The translations under genes and the position numbers were made by a program. From the NCBI GenBank assembly GCA_020466095.1, contig CM035806.1, positions 96,447,315 through 96,511,314 of the forward strand: a stretch of 64,000 nucleotides of DNA, written 5' to 3'. The DNA comes from Chlorops oryzae. Taxonomy: Eukaryota > Arthropoda > Insecta > Diptera > Chloropidae. The notes beneath the pieces are model-generated. The model did not search any database, was not told the origin of the DNA, and was given only the letters and a program-made list of their open reading frames with translations. The first letter of the stretch is position 1; every line of letters begins with the position of its first letter. Below, piece after piece: positions 47,790-59,400 of the stretch.

Positions 47790-49640
47790 TTAAGCCGGCG
47801 CCAGACATGCGGTATTTGCCGATTTCAAGCACCAAATTCTAAATTTTTCGAAATTACTTGTGGTATGGATAAGAAATGCGTTGCAAAACACCGATAAATT
47901 TTCATAGAGATGCGAACATGAAAATAGATCGACGAATATTTGTAACGCTGCTTGTGAAATTCAAACCGCAGTGAATTGGCGCTTAAGTCTGATAGCGTTA
48001 CTTTAAACGTAGTTTAACTTCCTTACCAGAAGTCTTCTATACACCCTGCAATTAAATTGCAAACATCTTGCAAGCAACAATTTAACTGGTGTGCGTGCTT
48101 GCAAATTTATGTTACTAAAAATTGAGCATTGAATCAAAACGATTTTTTTTTTGGAAATTGGCCAATTGAGAAAAATTTGAGTGTGTATGGGTTAAAACAA
48201 CAGTTCCTTGAAAATTAATTCGACATATTAAGGTGGAATTTTTAGAAGTGTATTTGAATACTAAAATTATTTAACAAATACAAATATTAAATATGTCAAC
48301 AATGTAAAATTAATTTCTAAAATTTTTATAATAAATTTAACAAAATGCAATTTAAATAAATTGAAAATAGATTTTCTTTTCGAACACATTTTTAGGTGAT
48401 GGCTTCGGTTATTAGGCACAACAGCACCGTTTGTAACAAATAATATAATGTGCAAAGGAAATTTTCTCTTAATTACTGAAGAAAATCATTTTATTTCAGG
48501 CAGAGCTGTTTGGAGTCTTTGCAAATATCAAAAAAGCCACAAACATAGCATAGTTCTTTAGTTTTGGGAAAGTACTAGTTGCATACCGGGCAATATAACT
48601 CACGCTTCCTTGGTAATAAGCATTAGCTCTGCTGTTTGAAAGTCAGATTGTAATGTCGATGTGTGAGTTCATATGTACACAAATCGTGGTGAAAGTCAGT
48701 TTATTTTATGTGAATGTGTTAACTGTGGGCAAAGTCAGATTGTGAATGGGCAAAGTCGGTTTATACAAGCTCCCCTCACCCGTCTTAGTGATTTTGGGAA
48801 GTGTCGCTTGTAGTATTGTATGCATGCGGTATTTGCCGATTTCCAAGCACCAAATATTCGTATTATTCCGAACATCTACTTGTGTGGATCAGCAAATGCT
48901 TGCAAAACACCGATTATTTTCCATAGAGAATGGAACATACACGAATAATCGGACGAATATTTGGTGCTTGGAAATTGCCAAATACCGCATGTGTGGCGCC
49001 GCCTTTAGTCGTGAATAAGGTTTACTTATAAACGTAGTATAAGCCTTCCTTACCGAAGCCATACACGCTCAATTAAATTTGCAAACATGCTTGCAAGCAC
49101 AGCATATTTGACCGTGTGTGGCGCTGCTTGCAAGCATCGTTTCATGTTTGACTAAAAATTTGAGCAGAATCAAAACATTTTGCTTTTTTGGAAATGTGGC
49201 CTAGTGTTTGAGAAAAAATTTGAGTGTGTATGGCGGCCGTTGAAGAGCCAACACCTCTCCAAAAATGTCAATTCCGAATATTGAAGCACGGCAGGAATTT
49301 TTCAGCAAAGTGTAGAAAAATAAAATTAATTAAACAAAATAAAATGAATTAAAATATATCAAAAATGTAAAATTAAATTCTTAAAAATTTTTAAATAAAA
49401 TAAATTTAAAAAAAATGGCGAATTTAAAAATAAATTGAAAATATCATTTTCTTATTCGAACACATTTTTTGAGCGTGTATGGCTTCGGTTATTTATGGGC
49501 TCAAAAACTAAGACACCGATTGTAACAAATAATATATCGTTGCAAAGGAGAAAGTTTTCTGCTTAATACTGATAAAATTTTATTTTATTTAGGCGAGCTG
49601 TTTTGGAGTTATTTGGCAAAATATCAAAAAACAACAAAAA
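47790..49640. repeat. diverged tandem duplication
   Basis: 47790-48540 and about 48810-49640 share long ordered matches: ATGCGGTATTTGCCGATTTC, CCAATTGAGAAAAATTTGAG-like text, TTCGAACACATTTTT, ATGGCTTCGGTTATT and AGGCAGAGCTGTTTGGAGT against AGGCGAGCTGTTTTGGAGTT. The first copy is shorter, with many small deletions. Confidence 0.75.
48823..48991. repeat. 169-bp palindrome
   Basis: CATGCGGTATTTGCCGATTT... and ...ATTGCCAAATACCGCATG pair, continuing through CCAAGCACCAAATATTCG. A degenerate version lies at 47805-47980. Confidence 0.8.
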
Positions 49641-49996
49641 AAAAAAAAACGGTTTTGGCGCATATCTCAAAAACGATTCTTTGGCAAAAAAAAAAAAAAA
49701 CCGATGACATTTTCGTGATCAGCGACCTCAATTTAGTCTAAAAACCGCCATTTCGTCTCTGCTCTCGCGAAAGTCTTAAATTCTGTAAGCTAGTGTGATT
49801 TAAGTTTCAATTTCAGTTTGAATTTCGATATGGAAACTATTTGTAAGTAAGTATTATTAAACCACCTTCAAACTATTTTGAGATCAACTTATATTTTTCT
49901 GTGAGAAACAATTGAATCGGTCATATCAAAAACCTCCTAAGTCATTCAATTCGAACTTTTTTTAGGAATCAATAAAAGCTGTTTTAAGCAATGAGT

Positions 49997-50735
49997 TTAA
50001 GGGGGTCTTCTCATTGAAAACCCGTTTTTTGGACCCTTTTTAAAAAAATTCTTATTTGAAAACGCAAAGAATAATTGAAAACTTTTTTTATTTATTGTAT
50101 TACAAAAGGTTCAAAGTAAATAAAAAAAATTTTTTTGCCTCGATACGTGGGCTGTTCAAAAAGTAATGAGACTTCAAAGTTGGTGGTGAAAAAAAAGGTG
50201 TCGTCACGGCGGCCACGATTCCGGGTCTCCGGAGCGTCCGAAATGGAAAAAAAAACGGGGTTATAATCAGTATAGATGTAATTCTCGGGTGAACCTCAAG
50301 CTTAATTTTGTGATTTTTTGACAACATGGCGGCCATTCAAAAAAAAATTTCAATTTCGGGCTTTTTTTGTAGTTTAGTGTAAAAAAAAAAAAAAATGTAA
50401 AAAATTTTTTTCAATTATGGTCGAGGTTCACCGAGAATGGTGACAATTCTGCGTCGATTCCACTTTGTTTCATGAAAATCGGTTCAGTTGAACTGGAGAT
50501 ATCATGGCCGCCAGTTCGAAAAACGTGGTTTCGAGATAAACGCGTTAAAGTTTGAAGCAACGCAAAAATTACTCGTTTTAGCGCAGATCTTGCTCGACAA
50601 AGAAGGCTATATCCTCTAAACTATTTCGAATTTCAAAAAATCCTTTTAGGGGCATATTCACAACTACCCAAGCTATAAATAAATGCAAAAAAAAAAAGTA
50701 GAAAAAAAAGTTGCTCAATGAGAAGACCCCCTTAA
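49997..50735. mobile_element. TTAA-ended TIR element, copy 2 (inverted relative to copy 1)
   Basis: TTAAGGGGGTCTTCTCATTG to CAATGAGAAGACCCCCTTAA, 739 bases, nearly identical in reverse to 21311-22050. Minus-strand and plus-strand short frames are by-products. Confidence 0.88.
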
Positions 50736-50949
50736 AAAACCTTTTTTCGAAATTTTCTGTTGGTCAATTAAAATGCTGATGCAAAATCAGCCATAAGACT
50801 TCTCCAGCCATCTAGAAATGCATGCAAAAACCTTTTAATCCACTGATTATCTTGTAAACCAATTTGATGTCTTTTACGTAGTGTTATTTAAATAGGAAGG
50901 AAATTTTTAACTGATATTTTACTTTCGAAAAAAATTTTACTTAGAGCCA

Positions 50950-51076
50950 TTATACACGAGGCGATTTTTGACGCGCGTTTCTTCAATCGCGTGTCGAGTT
51001 TTTAGGATAGTGGTGTAGAGATGTAAGCGGGGTAGGCAAACACGCAAGGGCGCGTTAATAAAACGCTCGTGTATAA
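50950..51076. mobile_element. small MITE, TTATACACGAG ends
   Basis: TTATACACGAGGCG and CGCTCGTGTATAA are inverted; the interior has CGCGTTTCTTC and CGCGTTAATA. About 127 bases. Confidence 0.55.
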
Positions 51077-51094
51077 CAGCACAAAGGAGGTTTT

Positions 51095-51280
51095 TGAATC
51101 TAGGAAAAAAAAAGAAGAAAAAAAAAATAAATAAATAAAAAAAGGAAAAATAAAGAAGAAAAACCCAAAAGGAGAAAAAATATCAACACAAGTTCATACA
51201 AACAATTATTTAGCTTTAAAATAAAAAAAAAAAAATTATAAAGAAAAATAAGTAAAAAAAAAAAAAAAAAAAATATTACC
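51095..51280. repeat. A-rich low-complexity tract
   Basis: Runs of AAAAAAGAAGAAA and AAATAAATAAAT. The 85-residue Phe/Leu-rich frame on the minus strand is not a gene. The following 51290-52170 shows no gene. Confidence 0.85.
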
Positions 51281-52171
51281 ATTCTGTGATATTTCTTCTG
51301 TATAAAATCCTGTGTCTGTTTAAATGTATATAAATGCATGTAAAATCTTATACCCAAAACAGATTACAGCTGAAATACGAAATTAAAAACCGCTAATGCA
51401 AATCACAAAAACGGGTCTCCAGACTGTAAATGCGCATTACCTTCTCGCAGTTTGCTGAAAGCACGGTTGCCATTTAAAAAATATAAGTGTAATTGAAAAA
51501 AGAGCCAATTTGACATAAAAAAAAAAAGCCAAAATTTGTTGTATGTATAAAAATCCAAATATTATGATGTAAATTAGGTCCGTCAAATCTTAAAGCTGCA
51601 ATTTTACCTTTTAATTATTAGTGACTTCAATTATTTGGAATGTTCGCAAGCTTTGAACTGGTTGTTGAGTAATTTTTCTCTTAGCGAAATAAACTCAAAA
51701 AAGAGCCATATAAAATAAAAAGAGCCACAGCGCGAAACATCAACTGTGGCAACCGTGACAGACAGTAAACTTGCCATATGTTGCCAATAAATACCAAAAA
51801 TACCATAACTTTCGGTAGCTTTTTCTTAGAGCTGCCAGACAAAATTCGGCTAATTCACGCTTCGAGTTGTGCATTTATTTAATCAAATTCAAGTCAATGC
51901 ACGACATAATGCAAAATTAAGCCGTTGATTTGCATTAATGGTGTAATCTGTTTAGGGTATTACTCAATTAGATATTTTCTGACGTAGCGCACCAGCTACC
52001 GGTCGCAAGATTGCCGCATAAACTTCGTGTTTCTGGCAACCTTTCCCAAACAAAACTGTCACTTTATACAAGTGACAGCACGAAGAAGAAGAAGAAGAGG
52101 TTTTTGAAATGACGGATTCAATTCAACTTCAATTATTTCTGCTAGGAAAACCTGGTTTTCGAAGTGCATTT

Positions 52172-52583
52172 TTAGCAGAGGTGTTAAAAAATGCAATCAA
52201 TTTGATTTAAAATCAGTTGAAGTTACAATCTTTGACTAACTTTAATGATTACAATCAAAAAAAACTCATTACTGACTAAAGACTGCAAAATGCAGTTTTT
52301 AGTCTTTTTCGTTATTCATGAATAATTAGTCTCTTCTGAAATCTCATACTGACTAAAAATTTTTTAATGCAGTCTTTCCTGAATATTGGGACTGCATGTC
52401 AGTGATTGCAATCAATGAATAACGAAAAAATGAATAAAAAAAAAGAATAAATTATTCAGGAATAACAAAAATTGTTTAGATTTGTTTTTTGCAGTCTTAT
52501 TCCTGACTAACTAAAAAATGACTGCAATCATTTTTCGGGCAATCAAAAGACAAAATGATGGCATTCTTTAATACCTCTGATTT
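52172..52583. mobile_element. MITE with AGAGGTGTTAAA ends
   Basis: TTTAGCAGAGGTGTTAAAAA at the left and CTTTAATACCTCTGATTTT at the right are inverted. The interior repeats GACTGCAATCA/TGATTGCAATC and ATGAATAACGAAAAA in both senses. Confidence 0.6.
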
Positions 52584-52792
52584 TTAGTCAAAAAAGCACA
52601 AAAAATTATGTCACTTTTTTTACTGAACTTCGGCCAGCCGTCAGAAATGCCGCGTGAAATTTCTGTCAGGAATTTTCTCAAGCTTTTTTTTATATGGATT
52701 TTCTTATTCCTAGCCAAACTAAGGCCTTACCTTCATATCTTCGGCTTAAAGTGTAAACCTGTTAACTAACAATTTCAAAACTTTACAGGCTA

Positions 52793-53179
52793 AGAGCCTA
52801 TACTGAGATATGCAGTAAGTAAAGCGCCCATAAGAAATACGTGTAAAAAAAATTGAAAAGTACTTCGAAGTAAATACTTTACTTTCGCTTATACTGAGAT
52901 GTCAAGTAATCAAGTGCGCAGGGTTGCATGCGACTTTCCTGCTTTACTTCGCCATAGAAATGAACATGTCCATTTTTAATGCAAAGTAAATGCCAGGACA
53001 GCTGATTGCGGCACATTTTTCAAAGTAAATACTGACACCGACTTCGAAGGTGTTAAATTATTGGCATACTTTAAAGAATTAAAGTGGCGTGAATATAGTT
53101 GTCTCTCTCACACTTTACGACGTTGTAGCGAATAGGCTCCTAATGTGCAAGTAGTTACTGCATATCTCAGTATAGGCTC
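52793..53179. mobile_element. MITE with GAGCCTATACTGAGATATG ends, 387 bp
   Basis: AGAGCCTATACTGAGATATG at the left pairs with CATATCTCAGTATAGGCTC at the right; TA flanks. The inner word AAGTAAATACTTTACTTCG repeats in both senses. Confidence 0.8.
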
Positions 53180-53425
53180 TAAACAAAAAAACGTTTTTTT
53201 TTCAAGACTTCAAGCTTGGGAAGGAGACCCAAAATATGGATGGTTTATTTTGTTCCTATATAAAGTCTCTTCTAAATTCGATTCTGTGCACTATACAAAG
53301 TCTACTTGGTGTCACTTGTTGGTGTTAGCTGTGAATTTTGACCACAGTTGGACTTAGCAGTTTTACTCATCACCAATTTCTCCGTATGTAGAATTTGATA
53401 TTAAAATATATTTTTTTGCCTGATA

Positions 53426-53641
53426 ATGCAGTGTGCTTTTTTCTTTCGAATGACATCGAAAAGTCAGAATCGGTTAAAAGTGGACTTTGCAGATTTACAC
53501 TTTAAGCCAACGATATATGAAATGTGTCATCTATTCGAAGAGTTCCAACTGGCATCCGCCATAGCATTTCAAAAATCAGTGCCGCGCTATCACAATGAGT
53601 TTCATCCAAGTACCTACCTATCCGTACTGAGTTTTCAATAA
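53426..53641 (+). CDS. small ORF of unknown function, 71 aa (or 63 aa from the second Met)
   Basis: Composition is ordinary for a protein (CHLFEEFQLASAIAFQKSVP) and unlike the AT-rich shadows around it. TAA at 53639-53641; AATAAA follows at about 53682. ATG at 53450 (CGAATGA) has a better context than 53426. I do not recognise the family. It could be one exon of a larger gene, a decayed gene copy, or chance. Confidence 0.3.
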   Translation: MQCAFFFRMTSKSQNRLKVDFADLHFKPTIYEMCHLFEEFQLASAIAFQKSVPRYHNEFHPSTYLSVLSFQ

Positions 53642-54524
53642 CTTTACGCATATTCTGTACATCACTACATGTGTATACCTTCAATAAAATTATATTTTTG
53701 GGGGCGATATTCGATTTTGCCTAAAAAGAAGGAAAAGGAGGTGAGTCGAAATGTGTTTTCGTATTTAAGCTATATCCATTTTAATTTTGACTAATACAAT
53801 AATAATACAACATTGATTCAACAGATCTTTAGATTTTAAGATGTCCTAAAATAATAAATTTGATTTTATTTATAAGGGCCGTTGTAAATTAATCGCAATC
53901 CGTAGTATGGAAGGGCATGAAGGACTGATTGTTGATTATTATTAAGTTGATTATTGTATATTTTTATGGCAGTTTTTTTTTATTCCCGCCTTTATTCGAC
54001 AAAATAAAATTATATCCTCTTGACACTATCCTTCATATTCATTTCCCTTATTCATTGTATGTAACATTATTGTGCATTTGGATGCATTAGCAGCAGGTAA
54101 ACATTACTTATGCAACATTTTCGAACATCATTTTTCTATTTTTTTTTTTTTTTTTTTACTTTGGCTTCTGAAAATATCGATGTTTTCAATGTGTCAAGAG
54201 GTCTATGTTTTGGTTTTTTTCAAGGTTCTGAATTTTGTTCTGCCTCGTGAAAAATTTTTCTTCTTTAACAAAATTATTTGTCCAAAAGTTCATACTTGTT
54301 TTGAAATTCATCGCTTTATATAATTTAACGTTGATGCAGAAAAAAAATAAAAAATTACAATTAAAATACATAAGGCTTTTTTAAATTTTTTATATATCCG
54401 GAAGTTTTCTCTTATTAATACTGCATAGTAGAATTTGGGAAATTTTAAATTTTTTCATAATTGATACAGTTTTCAATTACCTATTTTTAAATAATTTTCT
54501 TTTTAATATATATACAGGGTGTTC

Positions 54525-55247
54525 CATACTCAATAGATAAAACAAAAGGAGGTGATAGGGGAGATCCAGACGGACCAAAAATCGTATGGCAGGGGGGTCG
54601 CAAATGCACCCCTGAGGAGTTACATGCAAAAAACAATATTTTGGTTTTTTCACTGGTGCTCCTCACTTACGGGCCGTAAATTCAAAATCACATATGATAT
54701 GAAAAGCTTGGCGGTTTTCCGTTAACACTGCATACTACGATTTTAAAAAATTCAACTCCGTTTTCTCTGGTACTACCATCTAAGCCTAAAATAGTGTAAT
54801 TTTGGCTTTTAAAGTGATTTAATTAAAAAGAAATACGATCGAGCCTCTTTTTTTTACTCTTTTCGAAAACTTTGAGTTTTTCTCTTCAATTTGATACCAT
54901 GGTTGCTACAAAAAAAGTATCACAATCAATGCAAAACTAAGCTTTGAAAATAATTATTTTGTATTTTTGACTCCCAGAAATGTTATTTTAATCAAATTTA
55001 TTGAGCACACTTTTAGGCAGCATGAGAAAAAGAAAAATCTAAGAAATTTAAAAATTTCTGAGTAGTGTTTTAGTTTTATATATCCGCCTAAAAGTATGCT
55101 CACCAATTTAGTCGAATTCTTTCCGCGCCTCTAGCTCCATACGAGTGCAAGATGAAGCCCCCTTTCCATAAAATATTTTGCTTGCATGGGTTCCCCCTAT
55201 CACCTCCTTTTTTTTTTTTTTTGATCCATTGAGTATGGAACACCCTG
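54525..55247. mobile_element. CAGGGTGTTCCATACTCAAT-TIR element, 723 bp
   Basis: CAGGGTGTTCCATACTCAAT and ATTGAGTATGGAACACCCTG, with GGAGGTGATAGGGG/CCCCTATCACCTCC further in; TA flanks. Tc1/mariner-type MITE by ends and target site; no ORF. Confidence 0.88.
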
Positions 55248-55822
55248 TATATATTCGAAGTACGTAAAATGATCAATCAGATCTTCTATTACTATTATTA
55301 TTATTTGAGTATTGCGCCTTAATAAATTAAGAGGCGCTAGCATCTGAGGCTATCGGCCCTCAGATCTTTTAAAGATTCAAGAATGTTGCAAACAAGGATA
55401 GTTTTAAAATCTTATAAAACTATAGGAACAATTGCCATTTTTTTTACAATTTATTCATTACTATTTTAAATTATTTAATCGTTAAAATAAAACAACAAAA
55501 GTTCCATAGTCCAGAGCAAAAAACTGGAAAACTAAAAACCAAAAAAAAAAAAAAAAATGAAACAATTGATCTCTAAGCCCACTTGACTATTGTTTTTTGT
55601 ACTTATAAATAGGCTAGTAAGATAAGTTTAAATGTCGTAGCTAAAATGTTTAAAAAATTGCACCAAGCTATTTACATATAACTCAAATGAAAATTTACTT
55701 TTTTTATACGAAATTTAACAGTTCGTTTCATTTAGGTTTCATTTAAATAGCTTGGTGAAATCTGGCCTAAGTTTTCCAATTAAAAACACAAAACTAAATA
55801 CAAAATTAAAACAAGGCTCTAA

Positions 55823-56144
55823 TGCCACGTTTCCACTTAGTGTTTTATTGAGTGTTTTAGCGATTTTCGTGTTTAAGGCTAAAACAACTAGAATGTTATG
55901 CGTTTTATCCTACCAAATTTTAACACGTAGACAAGGTGTTTTAGTATAAAACATCATCAAAACGCAACTAAAACGTTAAAGAAGAAAATCAATTTTAAAA
56001 ACTGTACATTTGTTAACAATTGCTTTTGTTTTTTTTCAATTATTACGAAAGAAATTCAATTTTTTTCTTAAATTAAAAAATTACTAGTGGAAACGGTAGT
56101 GTTTTATTGACATGTTTTACTAAAACATTTATGGAAACATGGCA
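55823..56144. mobile_element. TTTCCA-TIR MITE (PIF/Harbinger-like), copy 3
   Basis: TGCCACGTTTCCACTTAGTG and ATTTATGGAAACATGGCA with TAA duplications (55820-55822, 56145-56147), 322 bases. Related ends to 13503, 22980 and 23746. Lies about 330 bases before the Shal start codon. Confidence 0.85.
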
Positions 56145-56469
56145 TAAAATCTTGAAATTTAATCTTTGAAATTTTTTTTCCCTAGGCGACCGATTTTATT
56201 GGGAAACCAAAGCGAACCAAATCACCAAATCACAGATTCTTTCCGTTTGAATTTGACTTGAGCTATAGTTGAGAAAGGTGCTGAAGGTATTTGACCTTAA
56301 AGAATTACTCTGCATTGCATGGCATCAGTCGCCATTTCGCTAAAAGTGATGGAAGGACTGCGTCTCTAAGAACTCAAAACTTCAACTTGGAAAATTTTAT
56401 TAAGAGAAAAACGAATCAAACAAATTGCTAATACTCCCCATTTGAACTTAGAAAATTCCTCCGCACGGA

Positions 56470-59400
56470 ATGGCTTCGGTCGCCGCTTGGCTTCCATTTG
56501 CTCGAGCGGCGGGTAAAGAACTTATTATTAATTTTGGAACAAGTTTACTTTACGGGCGTTTCTGCGATTTTAATTTTTTTTTTTTTTTTTTTTTTGCAAA
56601 TTTGCAAAAATCAGGACGGCATTTTACGCCTATATAGAACAATTGGAAATCTCCTTGTCTTTTTGTCTATGGGCATTGTGTGTGTGAGAAGTTTAAAAAA
56701 AATCAAACTTTTTAATACATACGCCTAGAGAAAAGAATCAATGAACAATATTTTATGTTCTCAATCATTCAGTTGAGGAAAAAGACTGAAAGATATGGAA
56801 ACGTAGAAACGCCCGTAAGGTAAACTTATGTCTTAATTTTATGCGTTAATATAGCCCAAAGTCAAATGTTAAACGATGGCTTTTTTCTTTTTTTTTTTTA
56901 GCCATTGGCTGGGTACCGATAGCTACGCACCCTTTGCCACCACCACCAATACCAAAGGATAGGCGTAAAACTGATGATGAAAAGTTACTTATAAATGTAT
57001 CGGGCCGTCGCTTTGAAACATGGCGAAATACACTTGAAAAATATCCAGACACACTATTGGGTTCAAATGAACGGGAGTTCTTTTATGATGAAGATTGCAA
57101 GGAATACTTTTTTGACCGAGACCCGGATATATTCCGTCATATTCTTAATTATTATCGCACTGGAAAGCTGCATTATCCAAAGCATGAGTGTTTGACCAGT
57201 TATGACGAGGAATTGGCATTTTTTGGCATTATGCCAGATGTCATTGGCGACTGTTGCTATGAAGATTATAGAGATCGCAAGCGTGAGAATGCCGAACGGC
57301 TAATGGACGATAAGCTATCAGAAAATGGCGATCAACATTTACAGCAACTGACAAATATAAGGCAAAAAATGTGGCGAGCTTTTGAGAATCCACATACATC
57401 AACGGCAGCGCTTGTATTTTACTACGTTACAGGTTTCTTTATTGCAGTCTCTGTAATGGCTAACGTTGTGGAAACAGTTCCGTGCGGACATCGTCCTGGA
57501 CGTGCTGGTACACTGCCATGCGGCGAACGGTATAAGATCGTTTTTTTCTGCTTAGATACTGCGTGTGTTATGATCTTTACTGCCGAATATTTGCTTCGTC
57601 TTTTTGCCGCTCCCGATCGTTGCAAATTTGTTCGAAGTGTAATGAGCATTATCGATGTTGTGGCTATACTGCCATATTATATTGGACTGGGCATAACTGA
57701 CAATGATGATGTCAGTGGCGCTTTCGTCACATTGCGTGTCTTCCGGGTGTTTCGTATATTTAAGTTTTCAAGACATTCGCAAGGCCTTCGCATTCTGGGC
57801 TACACACTTAAATCGTGTGCATCCGAGCTGGGCTTTCTCGTTTTCTCTTTGGCTATGGCAATAATCATATTCGCCACAGTTATGTTTTATGCTGAGAAAA
57901 ATGTAAATGGCACTAACTTTACATCGATCCCAGCAGCATTTTGGTATACGATTGTGACAATGACTACATTGGGGTAATGATGATATTTTTCTTTTTCTTT
58001 TTATTATATTTATTTGTTGGCCAAATTTTTTTTTTAATTCTTTTGTATTATTTTTCCTTTTTTTAGCTATGGTGATATGGTGCCAGAAACGATCGCTGGA
58101 AAAATTGTAGGAGGAGTTTGTTCACTTAGTGGTGTGCTTGTTATTGCCCTACCTGTGCCGGTTATTGTATCAAACTTTAGTCGAATTTACCATCAAAACC
58201 AACGTGCAGATAAACGAAAAGCTCAACGAGTAAGATGACAATTAAACATATGCACAGTACAACTAAACTGGCATAACTCAAAATTTCTTAAAATTGATTA
58301 ATGCAAGGAACTTGTTCGTCGATCATAGACTACCTGTGAGAATTACAAAGTAAAGGTTTTGTTGTTTCAAAAAATACAAAGAAACAGTTATGCTCTCTTA
58401 ATGATAAAAGACCCTAAGCGCAGTTAGCTAAACTGACACAATTGCGTTGGCGCAATTTTCAGAGCGGAAGCATTGATCGGAGTGTAAGCAATATTGACTC
58501 TTTCGAATTGTGTCAGCTTAGACGATTTTTTTTTTTTTTGAAAGTTAAGTTGAAAATAAATTTGTCGGTTTAGCTGATCAAAAAGCAAAAAACAAATGTA
58601 TTTTTTGAAATTATTCCTTTAGATGAATTTATTGTTTAATTTCGAGATTGTTTTTTTTTAAATGATAAAATATATTTTGTTTTTTCTTTTAATTTTCGCG
58701 GTAGATTCAAAACCCTTTTAATGTTTTGGTCCGGAATTAAAAAACTATGACATAAAATCGATAGATCCAAAATTTTCAAGATGTAGTTGCTTTAAACGAA
58801 TTGCTGAAGTTTGTCACTATAGATGACTTTTTTGTTTCGATAATTTTTTTGATAATTAATAGCGGAGCAACTTGAAAAATATCGCATAAGCATCGAAAAA
58901 ATTAAATGGCCTTATCTCGCTGCTTGTCAGCTAATTAAAGAATGATTTTGTACAAATTTGATTGACAATTTAAAAAATCCTGACCTTCATATAAGTGGTA
59001 TTTGGTTTATTTTGCAATAATGGAATTATCTTATTTAAGGCTACCGTTTGAAAAGCAGCATCGACAAGCAAAATTTTACCTTACTTCGCCCTTCAGAGGG
59101 ACAGCTGCACTTAAACTGGTTTTCATTTCTTTTCTTGCTTATTCTTTTTGAAAAACAAAAACAATTTGGAATGTCTGTTTTTAAAGAGGAGATTTTTAGT
59201 GGACAACAACAATTTACATTAAAATATTTTGAGCTTACTCTTCGATATGTTCATAGCAAAACAAATGATTCTTGTTGTTTTCGAGGGAATTTTGTTTGTG
59301 AGAATTATTGGGATGGAATCCATTCGTTTTTGGTTTTCAATTTTAATAATTTAAAACATAAAAATCGGCTAAAGAGACACAAATCGAAAGAGTCAAGAGA

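Larger units (their letters stand above)
45758..49039. mobile_element. TACTACGTTTAT-TIR composite element, 3.3 kb
   Basis: Ends TACTACGTTTATACATCC and CTTATAAACGTAGTA, each followed inward by CTTATTCACGAATAAG-like sequence, with TAA flanking both sides (45755-45757, 49040-49042). It contains at least two other TIR elements, a palindrome and part of a tandem duplication. No transposase recognised. Confidence 0.6.

Noticed and set aside
57974..58066. Possible premature end of Shal at TAATGA after TTLG
   Set aside because: It is the exon 2 donor (GTAATG); exon 3 completes GYGD after a good acceptor.
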